Part shown: positions 46,787-52,648 of the stretch, piece after piece | Numbering within the stretch: position 1 is the first letter of the stretch | How the letters are laid out: each line of letters starts with the position of its first letter | Assembly: GCA_016182725.1 (NCBI GenBank) | Contig: JACPFZ010000026.1 | Span: 1 to 52,648, forward strand | Length of the DNA stretch: 52,648 nucleotides | Source: Candidatus Gottesmanbacteria bacterium | GTDB lineage: Bacteria > Patescibacteriota > Microgenomatia > UBA10105 > UBA927 | Direction of reading: 5' to 3' | Notes under the pieces: model-generated | What the model was told of the DNA's origin: nothing | Seen by the model: only the letters and a program-made list of their open reading frames with translations | Databases searched by the model: none | Made by a program: the position numbers and the translations under genes

Positions 46787-47344
46787 ATGTCTATTTACAC
46801 CCGAACCGGTGACACCGGAACCACATCGCTTTTTGGTGGTAAACGCGTGCTCAAATGCGCGGAACTGGTGGATGTTTATGGCTCTATTGATGAGCTCAAT
46901 AGCTGGGTGGGGCTTATTGCTTCGCAAATTACGGTTCCCGATGTCCAACAATTTTTGGCAATGATTCAATCTGATTTATTTACCATAGGAAGTCTGTTAG
47001 CTGGATGGAAGCCAGCTTCGCAAGAGGTCCTCTTGCGAAAGATGGAAGGGCGAGTAAAGGAAATGGAGGCGCGGATTGATGCATTAGAGAAAGACTTGCC
47101 AGCTATCAAAAACTTTATTCTTCCCGGCGGTTCGGTTTTGGGTTCCTATGCGCATGTAACACGGAGTATCTGTCGCCGTGTGGAGCGTCAGACGGTAGCA
47201 TTGGCGCAAAAGCAACCAGTGAATCCGTTCATCATCAAATATCTCAATCGATTATCGGACTTGTTTTTCATGCTTGCACGGTTTATAAATAAAAAGACGA
47301 ATCAGCCGGAAATTATTTGGTCTGGTATGAAAAAAGGTAAATAG
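46787..47344 (+). CDS. PduO-type cob(I)alamin adenosyltransferase
   Basis: 185 residues: IYTRTGDTGTTSLFGGKRVL (ATP-binding N-terminus), VDVYGSIDELNSWVGL, LPAIKNFILPGGSVLGSYAH, TRSICRRVERQTVAL and FIIKYLNRLSDLFFMLARFI are the family blocks in order. It transfers the adenosyl group of ATP to cob(I)alamin, producing the cofactor used by NrdJ encoded 84 nt upstream. A 23-bp palindrome encodes the variable SQEVLLRK segment (47017-47039), preceded by a small GCTGG/CCAGC hairpin. Confidence 0.9.
   Translation: MSIYTRTGDTGTTSLFGGKRVLKCAELVDVYGSIDELNSWVGLIASQITVPDVQQFLAMIQSDLFTIGSLLAGWKPASQEVLLRKMEGRVKEMEARIDALEKDLPAIKNFILPGGSVLGSYAHVTRSICRRVERQTVALAQKQPVNPFIIKYLNRLSDLFFMLARFINKKTNQPEIIWSGMKKGK
47017..47039 (+). 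repeat. 23-bp palindrome within the adenosyltransferase gene
   Basis: Arms TTCGCAAGAGG and CCTCTTGCGAA around a single T; same core and same reading frame (Q-E-V-L-L) as the palindrome in gapN, with one symmetric base-pair change (TG/CA to CG/CG). Confidence 0.7.
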
Positions 47345-47485
47345 TCAAAAGCTCCGAATCCCGTGACCCCACTCCGCGTAAAGCTACGCGGGGCGAGGAA
47401 TTCGGGAACTGTACCGCAACGGTATTTCGATAGCTTGCTCTGAGAGAGCGAAGCGAATCGAAGAGTCCGGTCGCAGGCTTTTGAC
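47344..47485 (+). ncRNA. Multi-hairpin element after the adenosyltransferase gene (structured RNA or mobile repeat)
   Basis: GTCAAAAGC (47344-47352, starting with the last base of the stop codon) is inverse to GCTTTTGAC (47477-47485). Between them are three further stems: CCGAAT/ATTCGG enclosing CCGCGTA/TACGCGG; TACCG/CGGTA (47412-47424); and TTCGAT/ATCGAA (47426-47462) with an inner GCTT-GCTCT stem. The closed multi-branch fold and lack of a coding frame suggest a structured RNA or a palindromic mobile unit. No known RNA family is recognised. Confidence 0.5.
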
Positions 47486-47498
47486 AAGCGCGTATCCT

Positions 47499-47550
47499 TC
47501 GAGTGAGAGGAGATGCGACTTTATAAAACTTCTCACTCGAGAAGTTTTTT
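47499..47550 (+). terminator. Attenuator-like terminator with competing antiterminator
   Basis: Terminator stem ACTTCTC/GAGAAGT (47528-47534 with 47539-47545, loop ACTC) is followed by six T. An alternative perfect 10-bp pairing, TCGAGTGAGA (47499-47508) with TCTCACTCGA (47531-47540), uses the same bases and would prevent the terminator. The gene at 47637 lies downstream. Confidence 0.6.
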
Positions 47551-47555
47551 GATGC

Positions 47556-47636
47556 GTTAGTTAATAAGCAAATTTTTATTTGCGAATTTACTAACCATCA
47601 ATCCGTCCGAAGTCCCGTCAAGCGGGACGAAGGAGG
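47556..47636 (+). promoter_or_regulatory. Further leader hairpins and ribosome-binding site
   Basis: GTTAGT...GCAAAT pairs with ATTTGC...ACTAAC (47556-47595). GTCCCG/CGGGAC (47612-47628, loop TCAAG) ends directly at GAAGGAGG (47629-47636). The last stem sits against the Shine-Dalgarno and could influence translation. Confidence 0.5.
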
Positions 47637-49541
47637 ATGATGGAGAAAACTATGGCAGGATGCGCGTGTGAACAAAGTAAAGGAATGTATTTATCTTCTT
47701 ATGACGATGTTGTTGAGCAACTTAAAGTATCAACTCCAACGTTGAGTGAACACGAGGTTCGTGTGCAAGCCGCTCAAACATTCCGTCCTCGATATCATCA
47801 AGATAAAATATCAGAAAAGCGCGAGGCAGCGAACTTACCAGAATACGAGATAGGCCACTTTACACTAACTGACAGTGGTGATGTTCGATATATCGAATAT
47901 GGAAAAACACTTGAGGAAATGCAACAAAGTCAAATACGTCAACGACCTGATGAATACTCACCAGAAGAACATCAAACTTCCCGGATGATCCAAGAAGCGT
48001 TCAGAAATGGGGCTACCGTGGTTTCTACGGTGTATGCCCGCAATGACGGTGAACACCGTGATATTCTTGTTATGAAATACGATCCGGTAACTCGTATTGG
48101 GACAGCATCAATTATCAATACAGCCATAGAGGGAACATATCATTCTTTTACATCGGTTCACATGCTTTCTCGTCAGCAATTTACCAGTCTAGCAGAATCA
48201 AAACCGGCAGAAAGAGTATTTATTCTTTCTGATGTGAAAGTAGAAGAACAACGGGGTAACGAGATTGTTCAAGAGGTACAGCAGATTGCTTCAGAAGTTA
48301 GTAAGACGAATCCTGTTAAAGAACGTGGTTATTGGAGGCAAGATACGTCGAGTATTCCAGAAAGAGACAGTATAGATAGGGATACATTGATGCCTCAACA
48401 TGTAGTTTTAGAAAATACTCCCCAATCCCAGAGTGTAATAATGGGATTTGTTAAAGAAGGGGAGGAAACTGGAAGGCGCGTAGTTAAAGATACTATTGCA
48501 ACGTTTTCGAAAGTGGCAGAGGTGGTGCGCGATAGTCCAATGAACGAAAACAAAAGGTCTGAAAGTCAGCCAGTTTTGGTGCAAGGTATTGAAGATTCTA
48601 AGCGGACAAAGAAAACACAGAATGATAGTAAACAGAAAAATTCCATGTTGATTATAGAGGAAACTCAAGAATCTCAAGAAGAAAAATATTTACCAAAACA
48701 ACAACACCGTAGAGTTAAAGAGTATTTACGAGTAGCAATGCAGAACAAATTGACGGAGGTTGCTCGTGTAAGAGCATCGGTAATTTTAGCAGCAAAGGTT
48801 CACTCTGTAAGTAAAACAGAAAGAAGAAGTTTCAGAGAGCTAAAGAAAAAATTACAAGAGAAAAAGGTACACTACCTGAAAGGGTTGAACCCTGTTTTGG
48901 GGCGTTACGAAAGAATAAAAAGAGAAACACGATTATTTTTACGACGTAAGGAAAAGAGACAGAAAAAGCAACAAGATCAATTGAGTAGTGTCTTGGTTTG
49001 GTTGGCCAACAAGATAGCCAAAAAAGAAAAACCCATTCAGGTTGATAAGCCAACCATACAAAAACCACAGAAAGAGATTACATCTGAAAGACGCCTTCAG
49101 ATTTGTTATCATGTTCTAGAACATGATAACAAATCTCATATGATAAGAAGGTTGAAGAAAGAGAAGGTTCTAGAGTTTTCTTTTGCTTGGATGCTTTGGA
49201 TACTTTTGCAATCACTGCGGGAGGAGAAAGTATCCTTCTTTACAACCATTTTTCAACAGCACTTCGATGTATCGATACATCGAAGTGAGCTGACAGGTGA
49301 GGAAAAGGCAAAGACAACTTCATTAGTAGAGATAAATAATTTGAGATCAATGGATAGGTTAGTTGAAAACGAACCGACCCACTGGGTGCTGTTGGCGATT
49401 ATTTGGTATTTGGCGATGATTCGGGAAGGAGGAATGAGTAATTATCCAATAAAAAGGCAGGGACAAAAAAGATTGGTACACACGGGAGTAATATTTGCCT
49501 ATCAGCCGCCAGTTCGTGCTATGATGGAGATATATGGATGA
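47637..49541 (+). CDS. Large protein of unknown function in the TraD-like module
   Basis: 634 residues; starts possible at 47637, 47640 or 47652, the last having GGAG 6 nt upstream and giving MAGCACEQSKG. The N-terminal 220 residues look folded (NGATVVSTVYARNDGEHRDI, then LVMKYDPVTRIGTASIINTA). A polar linker follows, then a long basic helical region (about 350-480, e.g. RFLRR-, KKQQ-rich), then two hydrophobic segments (SFAWMLWILLQSL near 520, HWVLLAIIWYLAMI near 595). The C-terminus is HTGVIFAYQPPVRAMMEIYG. No family recognised. Two perfect palindromes of 38 and 28 bp are embedded in the C-terminal coding region. Overlaps the next gene by 8 nt. Confidence 0.65.
   Translation: MMEKTMAGCACEQSKGMYLSSYDDVVEQLKVSTPTLSEHEVRVQAAQTFRPRYHQDKISEKREAANLPEYEIGHFTLTDSGDVRYIEYGKTLEEMQQSQIRQRPDEYSPEEHQTSRMIQEAFRNGATVVSTVYARNDGEHRDILVMKYDPVTRIGTASIINTAIEGTYHSFTSVHMLSRQQFTSLAESKPAERVFILSDVKVEEQRGNEIVQEVQQIASEVSKTNPVKERGYWRQDTSSIPERDSIDRDTLMPQHVVLENTPQSQSVIMGFVKEGEETGRRVVKDTIATFSKVAEVVRDSPMNENKRSESQPVLVQGIEDSKRTKKTQNDSKQKNSMLIIEETQESQEEKYLPKQQHRRVKEYLRVAMQNKLTEVARVRASVILAAKVHSVSKTERRSFRELKKKLQEKKVHYLKGLNPVLGRYERIKRETRLFLRRKEKRQKKQQDQLSSVLVWLANKIAKKEKPIQVDKPTIQKPQKEITSERRLQICYHVLEHDNKSHMIRRLKKEKVLEFSFAWMLWILLQSLREEKVSFFTTIFQQHFDVSIHRSELTGEEKAKTTSLVEINNLRSMDRLVENEPTHWVLLAIIWYLAMIREGGMSNYPIKRQGQKRLVHTGVIFAYQPPVRAMMEIYG
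49099..49136. repeat. Perfect 38-bp palindrome within the 634-residue gene
   Basis: AGATTTGTTATCATGTTCT followed by its exact reverse complement, no spacer. The central 28 bp are identical to the intergenic palindrome at 36518-36545; the outer bases differ but stay paired. It encodes QICYHVLEHDNKSH. Confidence 0.9.
49260..49287. repeat. Perfect 28-bp palindrome within the 634-residue gene
   Basis: CACTTCGATGTATC followed by its exact reverse complement, 124 nt after the 38-bp palindrome. Encodes HFDVSIHRS. Unrelated in sequence to the first one. Confidence 0.85.
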
Positions 49542-49923
49542 TGTAGTGAAAAGCACCCCGAGTGTGCCCAGCGGGGGATTAGGTATTGGCGGAAAAGAAA
49601 AGGAAGTTGTCGGCGCTATCGCCGGCGAACTCCCATTGACGCCGGTGGGGCAGGAAGCGGAGCTTCCGAAGGAAGTTGCTTCAGCTGGAGTAAGCGCACA
49701 ACCCACGAGCATTTCTATCCCGCCAAACGTTTCGCAAATGGGGGTTACGCCACTGGGACAAAATGTTTCCGCAACGCCGAGTGGAGGGACCGTTACATTA
49801 CCGCTTTCCGATGATCAGATTGCCCAGGGAATGCGACAAAACATCACCAATTCCTGGCGTTGGCTTGCGCAGTGGTGCAAACGAAGGTTAATGCAGATTC
49901 ATGCTCGATTACGGGGAAGTTAA
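49534..49923 (+). CDS. Small conserved-looking protein of the TraD-like module
   Basis: 129 residues. A Gly/Pro-rich start (SVPSGGLGIGGKEKEVVGAI) leads to ELPKEVASAGVSAQPTSISI and VTLPLSDDQIAQGMRQNITN, then SWRWLAQWCKRRLMQIHARL, an amphipathic basic C-terminal helix. I recall this pattern from short proteins beside TraD-like ATPases in Patescibacteria (possibly DUF5660) but cannot name a function. Overlaps the preceding gene by 8 nt. Confidence 0.6.
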   Translation: MDDVVKSTPSVPSGGLGIGGKEKEVVGAIAGELPLTPVGQEAELPKEVASAGVSAQPTSISIPPNVSQMGVTPLGQNVSATPSGGTVTLPLSDDQIAQGMRQNITNSWRWLAQWCKRRLMQIHARLRGS

Positions 49924-50003
49924 ACAATTCTTGTCACTCCGCATCATAAGAATGTGCGGAGTACAGAGGCCACTGGGCTCCCGCTTGAGAAAGCGGATCG
50001 CCT
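49924..50003 (+). promoter_or_regulatory. Two hairpins between module genes
   Basis: ACTCCGCA/TGCGGAGT (49936-49962) and CCGCTT/AAGCGG with a GAGA tetraloop (49981-49996). No T-run follows either, so they look like mRNA structures instead of terminators. Confidence 0.5.
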
Positions 50004-50015
50004 GTGGACACTAGT

Positions 50016-52364
50016 ATGCCCGATATTTTTCTTGATCTTGTCTACCGATTAGAAGTACTCACGATAAGCCTCATTATTACGGCCATTCTTTTTGGTGGAA
50101 TTGCTGGTCTTGCCTACATTGTTTTTCTTCTTTGGAAGTATCGCGATCGGGAACAGCGTTCTCTGGATTATATTTTGTTGCAGGTAGCCGTGCCCCGCGA
50201 CAACGAAATTAAAATTGATGCGGCGGAACAGTTGTTTGCCAGTCTTCACGCGATTTTTAAAGGCGGTTTCTGGTCCTTTCTTACGCCGCAGCCGCACATT
50301 TCCTTTGAAATTGTTGCGAAAGCGGAAGATATTCGTTTTTATGTGTCTGTACCAAGGAAGCTTACCGATCTTGTCGAAAAGCAGATTCATGGTGCGTATC
50401 CGGGAGCGGACATTAAAGAAGTTGAGGAATACAACATTTTTTCCAAAGAGGGAAAAGTAGCATTTGCGGCGCTGCGACTAAAAAATACAGATTATCTCCC
50501 TATCCGTATTTACCGTGATTTGCCCACGGATCCGTTATCTTCTGTTACGTCGGTTCTGGCCAAGATGCAGGGGAGTGAAGGAGCTGCCATACAAATTCTC
50601 ATCCAACCCACGAGTGGCACGTGGCGATCGTTCGGTCGTTCCTATATTTCTAAAGTGAAAAAAAACGAAGCAAATCCGGAAAAGGCAAGCTTCAAAGTGG
50701 ACCAAAAGTCTCTGGAAGCAATCGAGCAAAAAACCAGTAAACCCGGATTTAAGGCGGTCGTTCGACTCGTTGTATCTTCTGATAGTGGGGAGTCGGCAAA
50801 GCTTCACCTGCAAAATCTGCTTTCGGCCTTTGAGCAGTTTTCGTCAGACTCCAACAACTTCAAGAAAGTGCGCTTGCCTCTTGCAAAATTATTCATGGTT
50901 GATTTTATTTATCGTTATTTTCCGATGTTTAGCATTCCATTTTTTCAGCAGTACAGCGTTCTTAACAGCGATGAACTTGCGACCATCTACCACTTTCCCA
51001 ATAAATCCGTTGAGACACCGCATATCTTTTGGCTCAATGCCAAAAGGGCCCCTGCTCCGGCGCAGATCCCCACCAGCGGTATGTTTTTAGGGAAATCCCG
51101 CTACCGGGGGATCGAGCGGCCGATTTACATCGATAACGACGATCGCAGGCGCCACGTCTACATCATCGGGAAAACCGGTACCGGAAAGAGCCAGCTTCTG
51201 GAAGAAATGATCATGCAGGATATTGAAGCGGGTCGGGGAGCGGCAGTTATTGATCCGCACGGAGATCTGATTGACGGCGTCCTCTCACGGATCCCGCCGT
51301 CGCGGGCGGAAGACGTCATTTATTTTGACCCTTCAGACATCGAACGGCCGATGGGCCTCAATATGCTCGAAGCTAAAACCGAGGAGCAGAAGCATTTTGT
51401 CGTCACCTCCATCGTCGGCCTCATGTACAAGCTCTACGACCCTATGAAAACCGGTATCATCGGCCCCAGGTTTGAACATGCCATCAGAAATGCGATGCTC
51501 ACGGTCATGAGCGAGCCAGGGAATACCTTTGTTGAGGTGGTTCGGGTACTTACGGATAGTTCTTTCGTGCAGGAACTTCTGCCGAAAGTGACTGATCCGA
51601 TTATCCGCCGGTACTGGACCGATCAGATAGCGCAAACCGCTGATTTTCATAAATCTGAAGTGCTGGATTACATTGTATCCAAATTTGGCCGGTTCGTCAC
51701 CAATAAACTCATGCGTAACATCATCGGCCAGTCGGACTCAAGTTTTGACTTTCGTAGCGTGATGGATGAAGGGAAGATTCTTCTCGTTAACCTTGCGAAG
51801 GGAAAGATCGGGGAGGAAAACAGTAACTTTCTGGGCCTTATTTTGGTCCCGCGCATCCTGATCTCTGCCATGAGCAGGCAAGAGCTTCCGGAGGAGCAAA
51901 GGCGGGATTTTTACCTCTATGTGGATGAGTTTCAAAATTTCGCCACACCCGATTTTGCCCAAATTCTCTCTGAAGCGCGTAAGTACAGACTCAACTTAAC
52001 GGTTGCGAATCAATTTATCGGCCAAATGGAAGAAGAGGTAAAAAACGCGGTATTTGGCAATGTGGGAACTTTGATTACCTTCCGCGTGGGCGTGACGGAT
52101 GCCAATTACTTGCAGCATGAGTTCCAGCCCACATTTAACGAACCCGATCTTATCAACATTGACCGATTTAATGCGTATGTCAAAACGATCGTCCGCAATG
52201 AACCGGTGAAGCCTTTTAGTATGGATTTGACCAAAGATATGGCAAAAGTGAATGCAATGCGCAGTCCCGCAGTTGCCCGTGCCATCATCCAGCTTTCGCG
52301 CCTCAAATACGGCCGCTCCAAAGAGCTGGTCGAAGCGGAAATTGCCCAACGCGCGAGGCTTTAG
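50016..52364 (+). CDS. TraD/HerA-like membrane ATPase (type IV secretion DNA-binding domain)
   Basis: 782 residues. One membrane segment near 12-38 (TISLIITAILFGGIAGLAYI) precedes a conserved region (HISFEIVAKAEDIRFYVSVP; VEKQIHGAYPGADIKEVEEY) found in this protein type, then a RecA-like motor. Walker A is YIIGKTGTGKSQLLEEM near residue 383, AVIDPHGDLIDGVL follows, Walker B is DFYLYVDEFQNFATPDF near 635, and FIGQMEEEVKNAVFGNVGTL is the TraM-recognition-like end. Related proteins are coupling ATPases that move DNA or protein through type IV machines; here no other secretion genes are present. An in-frame GTG at 50004 is an alternative start. Confidence 0.8.
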   Translation: MPDIFLDLVYRLEVLTISLIITAILFGGIAGLAYIVFLLWKYRDREQRSLDYILLQVAVPRDNEIKIDAAEQLFASLHAIFKGGFWSFLTPQPHISFEIVAKAEDIRFYVSVPRKLTDLVEKQIHGAYPGADIKEVEEYNIFSKEGKVAFAALRLKNTDYLPIRIYRDLPTDPLSSVTSVLAKMQGSEGAAIQILIQPTSGTWRSFGRSYISKVKKNEANPEKASFKVDQKSLEAIEQKTSKPGFKAVVRLVVSSDSGESAKLHLQNLLSAFEQFSSDSNNFKKVRLPLAKLFMVDFIYRYFPMFSIPFFQQYSVLNSDELATIYHFPNKSVETPHIFWLNAKRAPAPAQIPTSGMFLGKSRYRGIERPIYIDNDDRRRHVYIIGKTGTGKSQLLEEMIMQDIEAGRGAAVIDPHGDLIDGVLSRIPPSRAEDVIYFDPSDIERPMGLNMLEAKTEEQKHFVVTSIVGLMYKLYDPMKTGIIGPRFEHAIRNAMLTVMSEPGNTFVEVVRVLTDSSFVQELLPKVTDPIIRRYWTDQIAQTADFHKSEVLDYIVSKFGRFVTNKLMRNIIGQSDSSFDFRSVMDEGKILLVNLAKGKIGEENSNFLGLILVPRILISAMSRQELPEEQRRDFYLYVDEFQNFATPDFAQILSEARKYRLNLTVANQFIGQMEEEVKNAVFGNVGTLITFRVGVTDANYLQHEFQPTFNEPDLINIDRFNAYVKTIVRNEPVKPFSMDLTKDMAKVNAMRSPAVARAIIQLSRLKYGRSKELVEAEIAQRARL

Positions 52365-52515
52365 GGATACTCCTTTAAGGACTAACCTTTCAAGATTTTC
52401 AAGACAAGAGTGCCGCATCGTTGTAGAAATGGTAAAAATCGAACACCGTCAAGGAGTATACAAATAGGTGTTTTCCCTCTTTACATTTTTCCCAAATGCA
52501 GTAGTGTAGGTAATT
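52365..52515. other. Intergenic region with distant inverted repeat
   Basis: ATACTCCTT (52367-52375) is inverse to AAGGAGTAT (52451-52459), enclosing about 75 nt without a gene. No T-run terminator or clear promoter was identified. Confidence 0.4.
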
Positions 52516-52648
52516 ATGCACATTGCGTTTACGTTTAATGTCCGGCATACCAAGCCAGGCTACGAAAAAGAAGCGCAGAGTGAAGCGGAGTTTGATGAGC
52601 CTAAAACGATTACTGCTATCCATCAAGCCATTGTTGATAACGGGTATG
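52516..52648 (+). CDS. D-alanine-D-alanine ligase-like ATP-grasp protein, N-terminal fragment
   Basis: The window ends after 44 codons: MHIAFTFNVRHTKPGYEKEA, later EFDEPKTITAIHQAIVDNGY. The pattern of a first strand (IAFTFN), an acidic loop (EAEFDxPxTI) and a helix (AIxxAI) is that of the N-terminal domain of Ddl-like ligases. The ATP-grasp domain itself is out of view, so the call is moderate. Confidence 0.6.
   Translation, partial: MHIAFTFNVRHTKPGYEKEAQSEAEFDEPKTITAIHQAIVDNGY

Noticed and set aside
47344..47640. Cobalamin riboswitch or tmRNA/SRP RNA in the leader
   Set aside because: No B12-box-like sequence, no tRNA-like ends or SRP Alu/S-domain motifs; the gene downstream has no visible link to cobalamin.
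1..52648. CRISPR arrays, rRNA and tRNA genes
   Set aside because: No regularly spaced direct repeats of 24-40 nt, no rRNA-like sequence and no cloverleaf with a TTCRA loop and CCA-side stem were seen while reading both strands. A tRNAscan run would be needed to exclude tRNAs fully.

Overview
The window looks like part of a Candidate Phyla Radiation (Patescibacteria, probably Microgenomates-like) chromosome. The reasons are a compact type IV pilus locus with reduced pseudopilins, a DUF5667 protein, paired class A penicillin-binding proteins, a GapN-type dehydrogenase, salvage-only nucleotide genes, a cobalamin-dependent ribonucleotide reductase, a TraD-like ATPase with its usual small neighbours, and many genes whose -10 box lies 5-9 nt before the ATG. 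TGA is a stop (pilB end, hddA neighbours, guaA), so the Gracilibacteria/Absconditabacteria code is not in use. The lineage is inferred; no marker gene was compared.

Layout. 1-3174: heptose sugar-phosphate genes (HddA-like kinase, GmhA-like isomerase, transaldolase/FSA-like aldolase, GmhB-like phosphatase) beside the start of a UDP-sugar dehydrogenase. 3277-8493: accessory stretch with an output-less Cache sensor, a membrane protein, a REP-type transposase fused to a membrane anchor and SH3 domain, an AT-rich gene-poor tract, a nucleotidyltransferase broken by one stop codon, and a LUD protein. 8531-12633: two GT-C membrane glycosyltransferases and an AbiEii-like toxin/antitoxin pair. 12737-19873: type IV pilus locus (pilB broken by a 41-nt deletion, pilC, five pilin-like proteins, one carrying a beta-propeller). 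19876-31022: RnfD-like protein, small secreted proteins, RRM protein, YkuK-like protein, cupredoxin-like protein, two PBP1A-type enzymes, superoxide dismutase, PP2C phosphatase, GapN. 31057-40694: two AbrB/PIN toxin-antitoxin pairs flanking a nucleotide-salvage block (IMPDH-like, GuaA, HD protein, deoxynucleoside kinase, two phosphoribosyltransferases, LOG-like protein, a P-loop kinase). 41545-47344: NrdR, NrdJ with two inteins, and a PduO-type cobalamin adenosyltransferase that would make the NrdJ cofactor. 47344-52364: a highly structured leader and a three-gene module ending in a TraD/HerA-like ATPase. The window closes with the start of an ATP-grasp ligase.

The most distinctive signal is repeat biology. 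Three stem-forming elements (14385-14522, 28429-28568, 29333-29536) share terminal arms with conserved mismatches and compensatory changes, and each ends one base before the ATG of the next gene. One has split a stop/start overlap of pilB and pilC with a 5-bp duplication. Several other palindromes lie inside coding sequence, including a perfect 28-bp palindrome that occurs both in an intergenic region and in a gene 12.6 kb away. The second notable signal is the 290-nt leader before the 634-aa gene at 47637, with a mutually exclusive antiterminator/terminator arrangement.
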